Shown here: positions 7,879 to 15,502 of the stretch, piece after piece
Position numbering within the stretch: the stretch's first letter is position 1
How the letters are laid out: each line of letters opens with the position of its first letter
Assembly: GCA_913041535.1 (NCBI GenBank)
Contig: CAJWJK010000017.1
Location: forward strand, 1 to 38,514
DNA length: 38,514 nt
Reading direction: 5' to 3'
Source: an uncultured Alphaproteobacteria bacterium
Lineage (GTDB): Bacteria > Pseudomonadota > Alphaproteobacteria > VGEJ01
The notes under the pieces: generated by a model
The model's input: the letters and a program-made list of their open reading frames with translations, nothing else
Databases searched by the model: none
What the model was told of the DNA's origin: nothing
Position numbers and translations under genes: made by a program

Positions 7879-8202
7879 TTATCCAGCCGGCGGTTTGTAA
7901 GCGATGGAATTGGCTTTTCTCATTGCTTTCATTGCATCGGCCATACTGTGTAGTCCCGTGATTTTCGTGCTCCCGGCACCTGATGCACCGATCATCAGCG
8001 CAACGGACATAGCATCAACATCGTTCTTAAGGTCTGCAATCACGACTCCGTCCCATTCGCCAAAAGTAAAGTAGTAATCTACAAGTTTACCGCCCAGCTG
8101 CTTAACAACAGCATTTGCCTGGGTTTTTCGATTCTGTGGTTTGGCTACCAGGCCCTGAACGCTTTTTGTGCTAAAACTGATTTGTATCATGTAACGTCGC
8201 AT
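7879..8202 (-). CDS. GYD domain protein
   Basis: A 107-aa protein of the GYD family (PF08734-like), a small alpha/beta fold related to dimeric alpha-beta barrels. Hallmarks are the opening RYMIQISFSTKSVQGLV, the AVVKQLGGKLVDYYFTFGEWDGVVIADL core, where the family carries its G-[YF]-D-x-V motif, and the KITGLHSMADAMKAM end. The ATG at 8202 has a good ribosome site on the minus strand (AGAAGGTGA about 6 bases upstream). It is the first gene of a two-gene unit with the DUF1116 protein. The family has no settled biochemical function. Confidence 0.87.
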   Translation of the reverse strand: MRRYMIQISFSTKSVQGLVAKPQNRKTQANAVVKQLGGKLVDYYFTFGEWDGVVIADLKNDVDAMSVALMIGASGAGSTKITGLHSMADAMKAMRKANSIAYKPPAG

Positions 8203-8272
8203 AACAGATCACCTTCTGGAAAATTGGGTATTTACATAGACGAACAATTTAGTCGATTTTGGGCCAATATGG

Positions 8273-8278
8273 TATGAT
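8273..8278 (+). promoter_or_regulatory. Candidate -10 element for the SnoaL-like gene
   Basis: TATGAT matches the -10 consensus at five of six positions and lies 48 bases before the ATG at 8326. The -35 position 17 bases upstream matches poorly. The gap is divergent, so this would serve only the plus-strand gene. Confidence 0.3.
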
Positions 8279-8325
8279 AAAGATGTATTGGTTATTGTGG
8301 CCGTTAACCCATAAGGGAAAACCAA

Positions 8326-8697
8326 ATGACCCCAAAAGAGATTGTCTTGAGTGGATACGAGTCTTTTTCGCGTGGCGACATGGAAAGTCTGGGAAGCATT
8401 TACCATGAGGATTGTGTGATTCGAGTAAACGGTGATCATGAGTTATCGCGGGAATATCAAGGATTTGATGACTGGCTTGCGAACTTCTTGTCACAAATTC
8501 CTATACGATTTCCAAATTTCAATCTGGAGATTCTGGGAGTTACTGCTGAGGATGACAGAGTTTACGTTCGTGTTCGCTACACGGCAGATAATCTGGATTC
8601 ACAATCAGTTCACATGTTTGTTGTAAAAGATGGATTGCAGACAGAGTTTGATATTTTTGATGACTCTCAAAAGATAGCCAGCGCCCTCCGCAGCTAG
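8326..8697 (+). CDS. SnoaL-like / NTF2-fold protein
   Basis: A 123-aa protein with a clear SnoaL-like pattern: TPKEIVLSGYESFSRGDMESLGSIYHEDCVIRVNG at the start, FDDWLANFLSQIPIRFPNFNLEIL in the middle, and VYVRVRYTAD then HMFVVKDGLQTEFDIFDD at the end. The superfamily includes polyketide cyclases, limonene-epoxide hydrolase-like enzymes and ligand-binding proteins; no specific substrate is suggested. The ATG at 8326 has AAGGGA about 9 bases upstream. It is divergent from the GYD/DUF1116 pair and unrelated in sequence to the other NTF2-like protein at 2107 beyond the fold. Confidence 0.83.
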   Translation: MTPKEIVLSGYESFSRGDMESLGSIYHEDCVIRVNGDHELSREYQGFDDWLANFLSQIPIRFPNFNLEILGVTAEDDRVYVRVRYTADNLDSQSVHMFVVKDGLQTEFDIFDDSQKIASALRS

Positions 8698-9003
8698 TTC
8701 TTGTAGTTCTATAGAGGTGGAGGTCATGTCGTTCCAGGTCGTGTTAGCTGTTCATCTGGTGACAGGGGTGAGTTGAGTTGAATTGAATATTAAGACCATT
8801 ATCTGTCTAGAACACTGTGGTATGGCAAACTATTTGGGGCAGAAGGGTCAGGGAAAGCATTTCATTTGTTTTGGTCGATAAGCTTGGTGCCCTAGTGGGG
8901 CTTCTTCCAGCATTAAAGCAGTATGGTGCGGGATCCATTAAGTACACACGCTGATTCCGAAAGAGATTCCTTCGTAGTATCGACAACTGATCCCACAATG
9001 TAA
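8698..9003. other. Intergenic stretch with a 45-aa open frame
   Basis: About 300 bases without a confident gene. A plus frame at 8817-8954 (GTG start) has protein-like composition, ending with VDKLGALVGLLPALKQYGAG and a short basic tail. It could be the decayed C-terminus of a larger gene or a chance frame; I do not recognise it and it has no ribosome site. A loose run of GAGTT/GAATT pentamers lies at about 8770-8788. Confidence 0.25.
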
Positions 9004-9798
9004 CTAGACAGCTAGCCAGCCACCGTCAATAGCGAGTGTGTGGCCGGTTACTAGCGCAGAAGCACCGCTGGCAAGGTAGATTATTCCACCCGCTATTTCA
9101 TCCGGATTACCAAGACGGCCCATAGGTGTTCGCGCCTCTATCGCTGCGACCAGATCTGGTCGATCATTTCGAAGTTTTGCTGCTAGATTGGTGTAGAAGA
9201 AGTGTGGAGCGATGGCATTGACGCGGATGCCGCGGTTCGCCCACTCTGCAGCGAGAGAGCGTGTCATGTTAATCAGTGCCCCCTTCGAGGTCTGGTATAC
9301 GGCGTGCGGAAATAATGCGTTGCCTCTGAATCCCATAACTGACGCCATTGAGATAATTCTTCCCTCACCTTGCGGTAACATGTGTCGAGCTGCTGCTCGG
9401 GCACACATAAACGGTGCGGTCATATTTACCTCGATAACCGCGTCCCACTCTTCATCGGAAAGATCTTCGGATGGTTGCCTCCGAGCGATGCCAGCATTGT
9501 TGAGAAGAATATTTAATTTGCCAAAGGTATTAGCCACTTCGTCAACTACTGAATTGATTTGCTCACGATCACTCACGTCGAGCTTAAATGATTGGGCTCG
9601 CCCTCCCTCTTTGCATATTTCATCTGCGACCTTTTCCGCGCTAATTGGGTCAACATCAGTAACTGCCACGTCAGCACCAGCTGCTGCCAGTGCTAGAGCG
9701 CTGATTCGGCCCAATCCATCTCCACTACCCGTAACCAAGGCCACATCCCCATCAATCCGAAACAATTTCTCTATGGAAAAGTTATTAACGCTTGTCAT
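9004..9798 (-). CDS. SDR family oxidoreductase
   Basis: A 264-aa classical short-chain dehydrogenase/reductase. Residues 23-31 give the Rossmann TGSGDGLGR; an acidic residue at the end of beta 2 (D48 in VTDVD) suggests NAD preference. NNAG lies at 100-103, a catalytic Ser around 150-153 (IISMASVMG), and Y168 with K172 (VYQTSKGA). The C-terminus has GHTLAIDGGWLA. The closest functional types are gluconate 5-dehydrogenase or 3-oxoacyl-ACP reductase-like SDRs; the substrate is not certain. I took the ATG at 9798, with GAGGTAAAA before it, rather than an extended frame to 9861 that lacks a ribosome site. Divergent from the VOC gene. Confidence 0.92.
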   Translation of the reverse strand: MTSVNNFSIEKLFRIDGDVALVTGSGDGLGRISALALAAAGADVAVTDVDPISAEKVADEICKEGGRAQSFKLDVSDREQINSVVDEVANTFGKLNILLNNAGIARRQPSEDLSDEEWDAVIEVNMTAPFMCARAAARHMLPQGEGRIISMASVMGFRGNALFPHAVYQTSKGALINMTRSLAAEWANRGIRVNAIAPHFFYTNLAAKLRNDRPDLVAAIEARTPMGRLGNPDEIAGGIIYLASGASALVTGHTLAIDGGWLAV

Positions 9799-10177
9799 TT
9801 TTACCTCAAACCAAGTTACTGTTGTCTTAGCTCGTATGTAGCAGGCTGGATCGCGCGTCAACGATTGATATCAGGTTTCAGCACAAAGTTCTTATCTATA
9901 TAGAAGGTTCAATGCTAGACGCGCGTGAAACATTAACACAAATGGCTTCTCCTTTAAGATCGCAACACCTATTATTATGCCGAGAGGAACGGCTGTAGCA
10001 CCCCCAACACCAGCAAGAAATCAACACGTCTATAATCGGAGCTTATGTGTTAGGCTGTGACTTCAGTACTCTGTAATATAGTGTGGGGCGGTACAATGAT
10101 GGTGAATGTTTAGAACATTCAATAGGTGCTAGCATGTGTGTTTTTCTGGACGACAGTTTCACTAAGGAGAAACAGGT
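9799..10177. promoter_or_regulatory. Divergent control region of SDR and VOC genes
   Basis: About 380 bases between two divergent genes with no gene of its own. A perfect TATAAT lies at 10031-10036 on the plus strand, but no good -35 precedes it and the leader to 10178 would be long (about 135 bases). A second AT-rich site (TATAGT, near 10077) is another candidate. Open frames here are shadows. I see no clear operator. Confidence 0.35.
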
Positions 10178-11182
10178 ATGAATGATAGTAGCAACGTATC
10201 TAGCGAAGCGATAAGCTTCGGTCCTCGTCGTCTTGGCCACGTTAACCTTTGGGTAGGGGATTGCCAGAGAAATACAGAACAATATAACAAAGTCTTTGGT
10301 TTTCACGTCGAGGCGACTGAGCCGGGAATTTTGGCGAGCTTTCTTGGCAACGGAAATACCCATCACGATATTGGAATGGTGCAAATCACAGATGGGGAGG
10401 ATCGGGTAGGTCGCGATGGCTCAGTGTTAATCGCTAAGGAAATATCGGGAAAAACTGGACTTTTTCATCTCGGCTGGGAGATGCACAATGAATCTCTTCT
10501 GGTTGAGGCCATAGATCGCCTTAGAAAGACAGATCAAGCTGTCGCCTTTTTTGCTGATCATCAAATTTCTCATAGCATCTACATTCCGGATCCAGATGGC
10601 AATCTGCACGAATTTTATGCTGACGAGCTAAAGGATTGGCGAAGTATTTTTCAAGGAGAATTAGAGCTTATAACAGGTGTATGGAATCCGGGCGATAAAG
10701 AGCCTCATGCTGATCCTCGTTATGACCCTAATCCACGTCTATATGGTGTAGATGATGCTCCGTTGCATCCATTACGTATTACGCACTGTGCCTTTGTGGT
10801 GTCGAATGTTAAAAGGGCGATGCATTTTTATGAGCATGTTGCAGGGCTGAACAAAGTTCACGTAGCCGATGACGATAGTTACGCAATTTTCGAGGGCGAT
10901 ATGGGTGACTACAATCTATCGATCTTTCAGGCAAGAGAAGGTGAGCAAGTAGGAATGCATCACTGCGGATTCCAACTTGCTGACGAAGAATCGTTGGAGC
11001 AATCTGTAGCATCGCTTATCGAAGACGGTGTCCATATTGAACGGCAGATTAACGATATCAACAAACGTAGCTTATTTCTGCTTGATCACGATGGAATCCG
11101 TTGGGAGTTTTGCGTCGATCGTGCAATAGATTATTCTGCTATCGGATTGGCGGATCCACTTGATCGCCCTTATCTTGCGTAG
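10178..11182 (+). CDS. Two-domain VOC protein, extradiol dioxygenase-like
   Basis: A 334-aa protein with two vicinal-oxygen-chelate domains in the arrangement of type I extradiol dioxygenases (catechol 2,3-dioxygenase-like). Domain 1 (about 15-150) opens RRLGHVNLWVGD and ends PDGNLHEFYAD; domain 2 (about 198-315) opens LRITHCAFVVSN and ends HDGIRWEFCVD. Metal-ligand candidates are present in both: H21, H97 and E145, and H203, H262 and E310. In canonical enzymes only the C-terminal domain keeps the Fe(II) triad, so the double set is unusual. The ATG at 10178 has AAGGAG upstream. Likely substrate is an aromatic diol, inferred from family only. Neighbouring SDR and FAD oxidoreductase fit a catabolic setting. 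Confidence 0.85.
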   Translation: MNDSSNVSSEAISFGPRRLGHVNLWVGDCQRNTEQYNKVFGFHVEATEPGILASFLGNGNTHHDIGMVQITDGEDRVGRDGSVLIAKEISGKTGLFHLGWEMHNESLLVEAIDRLRKTDQAVAFFADHQISHSIYIPDPDGNLHEFYADELKDWRSIFQGELELITGVWNPGDKEPHADPRYDPNPRLYGVDDAPLHPLRITHCAFVVSNVKRAMHFYEHVAGLNKVHVADDDSYAIFEGDMGDYNLSIFQAREGEQVGMHHCGFQLADEESLEQSVASLIEDGVHIERQINDINKRSLFLLDHDGIRWEFCVDRAIDYSAIGLADPLDRPYLA

Positions 11183-11193
11183 ATAAAAGTGAA

Positions 11194-11245
11194 GGGGCCG
11201 TAATAGAGGCTCACCAACACTCTATAGGCCCCACCAAGTGGGTGG
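11194..11245. terminator. Alternative hairpins between convergent genes
   Basis: GGGGCC (11194-11199) pairs with GGCCCC (11227-11232), with an inner pair TAGAG (11204-11208) and CTCTA (11220-11224). A second hairpin, CCCACC (11230-11235) with GGGTGG (11240-11245) around AAGT, shares three bases with the first, so the two exclude each other. Read from the minus strand the first stem is followed by a T-rich run, so it plausibly ends the FAD oxidoreductase transcript and may also stop the VOC transcript. Confidence 0.5.
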
Positions 11246-11278
11246 ATGGGTTCCAATAAACACCTAACCAGAAAAAGA

Positions 11279-12448
11279 TTACTCTTCAAAGCGATCTATG
11301 GTGAAAGGTGATAGCACATCAGGTTTATACCCCATCGCCATTGCAGCGGCTGCTTCACCAACTCCTGCTCCCATTTTGAATCCGTGCCCAGATGAGCCAC
11401 AGATGATGAAAAGGCCATTTATGTTGGGTGCGGAATCAATAATTGGGTTATCGTCAGGGCTCATATCGTAAAGGCCAGTGTACCCTGGTCTGATTCCACA
11501 ATCTGCCAGCATCGGCATGCGGGGTAGGAACGACCTCAAAATATTCAACGTTTCTTCAGAGTTGGCAACTGCATCATGAGTATCTGGGTTATTGACTTGT
11601 CTCTCCTGATTCGTTCTTTCATGGCGAAAGCCGGTTCCTCCACCTGCCCATGTGCCTAACAATATGGTGCTATTGCCATCTGGCCTCCCGTAATTCATCA
11701 AAATGTCATCAGCCCAACAGACTGGTAGAATTCGTCGGGCATAATTAGGTGCGTCAAGTACCGTCATGGTGTGACGTTCAATAAAAATGGGCAAATCCAC
11801 GCCAACTTGTTGAAGGAGGGGGCGTGTCCAAATGCCGGTGGCAAGGAGAACCTTGTCAGAGTGAATGGTATGGCCCTCTTTAGTTTGAACGCCAATTACT
11901 TGACCATTTTGAATTACAATACTCGCTACCTCTGTATTCAGCCTTACATTGCACCCTAAGTTCCTGGCCGCTGTCACTAGAGCATTAGTGGCACTATAGG
12001 AATCAGCGTATCCGCCAGTTGGCTCCCAAACGCCCATTTCTATGCCATCAAAGTTAAAATCGGGATAAAGCTGCGATAGTTCGGATGTTGTCAGGATTTC
12101 AATTTCGCAACCTAGGGCGTTGACCTCATTTGTTGCTTTCCGAAAGGCTGTGGCAGAGTTGTTGCCACAGCAATACAAATGACCGATTTGGTTCCAGCCA
12201 GCACTTTCGCCCGTTTGGGAAGAAATAGACTTTAAAATTTCAAGACCTCGTTTTGAAAGCCTTTGCAGTTCAGGCATTAGGTAAAACACGTGTGAACATG
12301 CGGACGATTGCCCAGTTGGACCTGAAGCTGGAAAGTTACGTTCCACTAGTGTAACGGCATGCCCTTGCGCAGCTAAGGCAAAGGCTGCTCCAGCGCCGGC
12401 GATACCGGCGCCTACTACAATTATGTCAGTGAAAGTGGTTTCAGTCAT
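11279..12448 (-). CDS. FAD-dependent amine/D-amino-acid oxidoreductase
   Basis: A 389-aa DAO-family flavoprotein, related to sarcosine oxidase, glycine oxidase and D-amino-acid dehydrogenases, which oxidise C-N bonds of small amines or amino acids. The N-terminal dinucleotide fold reads IIVVGAGIAGAGAAFALA (9-26) with E36 ending beta 2. The substrate half includes GVWEPTGGYADSYSATNALV, and the C-terminal FAD contact is FIICGSSGHGFKMGAGVGEA. The LLATGIWTR strand is typical. The ATG at 12448 is used. It is convergent with the VOC gene. No covalent-FAD Cys can be assigned with confidence; the exact substrate is unknown. Confidence 0.9.
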   Translation of the reverse strand: MTETTFTDIIVVGAGIAGAGAAFALAAQGHAVTLVERNFPASGPTGQSSACSHVFYLMPELQRLSKRGLEILKSISSQTGESAGWNQIGHLYCCGNNSATAFRKATNEVNALGCEIEILTTSELSQLYPDFNFDGIEMGVWEPTGGYADSYSATNALVTAARNLGCNVRLNTEVASIVIQNGQVIGVQTKEGHTIHSDKVLLATGIWTRPLLQQVGVDLPIFIERHTMTVLDAPNYARRILPVCWADDILMNYGRPDGNSTILLGTWAGGGTGFRHERTNQERQVNNPDTHDAVANSEETLNILRSFLPRMPMLADCGIRPGYTGLYDMSPDDNPIIDSAPNINGLFIICGSSGHGFKMGAGVGEAAAAMAMGYKPDVLSPFTIDRFEE

Positions 12449-12752
12449 TTTGTTCCCCGAAGTGGTATTGTTCCTGATAGACGATCTACATAAAGCAGAA
12501 GGGTGTCATTATCTGTTATCTAGAGCCAAAAATTAGAAGCGATTCGATCCTGATATTCAACCCTTGTCGAGGATAGTGTTGACGTATGCAAATGAGGGAT
12601 GCTGTACAAAAGAACTATGCGAGTGTGACAGGGTATCTTGACTAAGGTTTAGCATCATATCTTAAAAGTTATACTTAGCGTTTTGCCGACTGGTCAAACT
12701 TGCTGTTATGCTTCCACTGTTAGGTCGCTTAATTTCAATTACGCGGTAAGTT
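12449..12752. promoter_or_regulatory. Divergent control region before the antiporter
   Basis: About 300 bases with no gene. Plus-strand candidates include a TTGACT at 12638-12643 and a TATACT at 12670-12675, but they are 26 bases apart and do not form one good promoter. A weak -10 (TTAAAA, 12662-12667) would pair with the TTGACT at 18 bases. Promoters for both flanking genes must lie here, yet I cannot assign them firmly. Confidence 0.3.
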
Positions 12753-15242
12753 ATGGAAGATTTCTGGCTTTCAATTCTGGGGCTCACGGCATTACTCGCC
12801 ATTTCCGTGAGTCTGTTGCCAGCAGCTAACCGCCTAAATATCCCATACACAGTGCTTCTGGCTGTCCTGGGATGTCTTATTGGTGCAATCCAGGTCAGTA
12901 TAGGTAATACTGATAACCTGGGAGTAATTGGTGACTTCTTTACTGCACTACGAAGTTTCGAAATTACGTCAGAGGTAATATTTTTTCTCTTTCTCCCTGC
13001 TCTAATTTTTGAATCAGCGTTGGCCATCGATGTGCGCAGATTAATCGATGATATTGCTCCAATATTATTGTTGGCAGTAGTTGGTCTGCTGATCTCAACA
13101 TTTTTCGTTGGATACGCACTTTGGGCAGTCTCCGATGCTGCATTAGTAGCGTGCTTATTACTCGGTGCTATAATTTCGGCTACCGATCCTGTTGCTGTCG
13201 TGGCAATTTTTAAAGACCTAGGTGCCCCCAAACGTCTAGCCATATTGGTTGAGGGTGAAAGCCTATTCAACGATGCGACTGCAATTGTTCTATTTACGAT
13301 ACTTGCAGCAATGATGGTGAGTGATTCGGAACCCAACATTGTGTTGGGTGTTTGGTCATTCTTTAAAGTATTCGTTGGCGGTGTGTTGGTTGGATATATA
13401 CTTGCATACATATTTTGCCAGGTTATTAGTAGGCTGCGAAATCTTCCATTAGTTGAGATAAGTTTGACGATAAGTCTGGCGTATCTATCGTTTGTTATTG
13501 CAGAGCATTATCTTCACGTTTCCGGAGTGATGGCTGTAGTGACTGCGGCTTTGACCGTTGGTTCACTGGGTAGAACGGCTCTTTCGGCAGATGCCTGGAA
13601 ACTCTTGAGGGAAACTTGGGAGCAATTAGGATTCTGGGCTAACTCATTGATATTTGTTTTCGTCGGAATAATTGTTTCGACCGTTTTGCTGAAAGCTGGA
13701 ATGCAAGAGCTTTGGTGGCTGTTAGTGCTCGTAGTTAGCGCATTTGTTGCCCGCGCATTAATTCTGTACGGGTTGTTGCCGGTCATTAATTATATCGGTT
13801 TGGCCGATCGGGTTAGCGGTGCGTATAGAACCGTAATGTTCTGGGGAGGGTTAAGGGGTGCTGTATCTCTAGCATTGGCGTTGGCGGTGATAGAAAATCC
13901 AAACTTGGATGAAGGGGTGCAAACGTTTGTAGGAGTTCTGGTCACCGGTTTTGTTCTGTTCACATTATTTGTTAATGCAACAACGATGAAACCGGTGTTG
14001 CGTATGTTAGGGCTCGATAAGCTATCGCCATCTGACGTTGCTGTTAGAGATAGAGCGGTAGCTCTATCTCTGGAACGTATAGCAGGCACAATTGGATTGG
14101 TTTCCGCCGAGCACCAAATTGATGAAGATATTTCTCAAACAGTTATTGCTGACTATGCATCCAGGGCAGAAGGTAGAAAAGTTTCTCTAAGTGATATGAA
14201 TGAGGCGGTGTCACGCGAGGACTGGTTGCAGGTTGGGTTGGTGGCATTAGCTAATAGAGAGCGAGAGTCCTATATCTCCTACCACGCATCAGGGTATGTA
14301 TCACCGTCAATTGTGCGACTGCTTTTGGAGAGCAGTGAAGATCTTCTTGATGGAATAAAAGCTGGAAATATTGATGGGTATAACGCCGTTGTGGAAAGGT
14401 CCCTTGGATTTGGGTGGCGTTTCAAGTTGGGCCTGTGGCTTATGCGATATCTTGGGTGGGAGTCCTATCTGCGACGCTGTTTGGTTGAACGTTTTGAAAT
14501 ACTTATAGCTGTTGTAGCTGCATTAATCGGGGAACTGAAACATGGCCTTCCAAAAGTGCAGGAAGTTGTTGGCAACGATGTTGCGGCGTCTCTTGAAAAA
14601 ATACTTAGGCAACGTCTTGGCAGAACAAACGATTCCCTTAATGCGCTCCAGTTGCAATATCCAGAATATTCAAAAACCCTACAACAATGTCATCTGCAAA
14701 GGATAGCGATCCGTTTAGAAGATAGCCACTATCGCACCATGTATGAACAATCGGTGCTCAGCAAGGAGGTGTATGCCGATCTTTGTATAGACGTAAAAAA
14801 ACGAGCTATAAAAATCGAAGAATTACCGCCATTGGATCTTGGTTTAAAACCCGAAGACATGGTCTCCAAGGTGTCTTTTTTTGGGAGACTGAATGAAGGC
14901 CAGATTGCCCAGGTTGTACAGTTATTGAAGCCTCGTTTAGTGGTGCCTGGGGAAAGCATTGTCCGTAAAGGAGAGAAGGGTGACTCCATGTTCTTTATAA
15001 CATCGGGGGCGGTAGAAGTTATTCTTAAAGATAGTGCAGTGCGGCTTGGTAGCGGTGATTTCTTTGGGGAGATTGCATTGATTCACGAGAAGCCACGGGT
15101 AGCCGATGTTCAAGCGCAAACGTTTTGTGATTTGCTTACTCTTTCAGTAAAAGATTTTCGCACGTTATTGGACACGAATGACGAATTAAAGCGAGCTATA
15201 CATTCTCTAGCAGAAGAGAGATTGAAGGAGTTAGATGTTTAG
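12753..15242 (+). CDS. CPA1 Na+/H+ antiporter with cyclic-nucleotide-binding domain
   Basis: An 829-aa inner-membrane monovalent cation/proton antiporter of the NhaP/CPA1 (SOS1/NHE-like) kind. About 12 membrane spans fill residues 5-415, with ion-site signatures SATDPVAVV (142-150) and EGESLFNDATAIV (167-179). A long cytoplasmic helical region follows (about 420-700). A Crp-type cyclic-nucleotide-binding domain closes the chain (about 709-829), with phosphate-binding cassette GDFFGEIALIHEKPRVADV including E773 and R782. The nucleotide is likely to gate transport; this is inference from the domain. The antiporter core plus CNBD resembles the plant SOS1 architecture. The ATG at 12753 follows a modest GCGGTAAGTT. 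Confidence 0.93.
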   Translation: MEDFWLSILGLTALLAISVSLLPAANRLNIPYTVLLAVLGCLIGAIQVSIGNTDNLGVIGDFFTALRSFEITSEVIFFLFLPALIFESALAIDVRRLIDDIAPILLLAVVGLLISTFFVGYALWAVSDAALVACLLLGAIISATDPVAVVAIFKDLGAPKRLAILVEGESLFNDATAIVLFTILAAMMVSDSEPNIVLGVWSFFKVFVGGVLVGYILAYIFCQVISRLRNLPLVEISLTISLAYLSFVIAEHYLHVSGVMAVVTAALTVGSLGRTALSADAWKLLRETWEQLGFWANSLIFVFVGIIVSTVLLKAGMQELWWLLVLVVSAFVARALILYGLLPVINYIGLADRVSGAYRTVMFWGGLRGAVSLALALAVIENPNLDEGVQTFVGVLVTGFVLFTLFVNATTMKPVLRMLGLDKLSPSDVAVRDRAVALSLERIAGTIGLVSAEHQIDEDISQTVIADYASRAEGRKVSLSDMNEAVSREDWLQVGLVALANRERESYISYHASGYVSPSIVRLLLESSEDLLDGIKAGNIDGYNAVVERSLGFGWRFKLGLWLMRYLGWESYLRRCLVERFEILIAVVAALIGELKHGLPKVQEVVGNDVAASLEKILRQRLGRTNDSLNALQLQYPEYSKTLQQCHLQRIAIRLEDSHYRTMYEQSVLSKEVYADLCIDVKKRAIKIEELPPLDLGLKPEDMVSKVSFFGRLNEGQIAQVVQLLKPRLVVPGESIVRKGEKGDSMFFITSGAVEVILKDSAVRLGSGDFFGEIALIHEKPRVADVQAQTFCDLLTLSVKDFRTLLDTNDELKRAIHSLAEERLKELDV

Positions 15243-15275
15243 GTCATTCGTTAGTGAGTAAGATCATTGATCTCG

Positions 15276-15296
15276 ATATATTGGTGCGCAATATAT
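15276..15296. repeat. 8-bp inverted repeat after the antiporter gene
   Basis: ATATATTG (15276-15283) and CAATATAT (15289-15296) flank the loop GTGCG. It starts 34 bases after the antiporter stop. The stem is almost all A-T and no U-run follows, so it may be a weak terminator or an operator upstream of typA, whose leader otherwise (to 15502) shows no gene. A CACTAGTAGTG palindrome also lies at 15452-15462. Confidence 0.35.
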
Positions 15297-15502
15297 AAGT
15301 GTTTTGGTAAATTTCAAATACGAGGAGTCTTGATAAAGGGATGTTTCCGTTATCATCCAAGCGGTAGAATATCTATTACTATTTGTTGTGCTCACTGAAA
15401 ATACGCCAATTGTTAGTTTCACCTTGTTCAGTGATTTTAGATTGGGTGATTCACTAGTAGTGGTTGCACTCGTACGTGTTTACCTTAATTGAGCCGGTGT
15501 TT

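Noticed and set aside
9212-9841. Plus-strand frame of 209 aa opposite the SDR gene
   Set aside because: It is antisense to a strongly conserved dehydrogenase and has no matching family features or ribosome site.
10031-10036. Perfect TATAAT as the VOC gene promoter
   Set aside because: No acceptable -35 element and an unusually long leader; kept only as a mention within the control region.
12662-13411. Long minus-strand frame of 249 aa under the antiporter
   Set aside because: Its Ser/Thr/Asn/Arg-rich composition is typical of the antisense of a membrane protein, and the plus strand encodes a clear antiporter.
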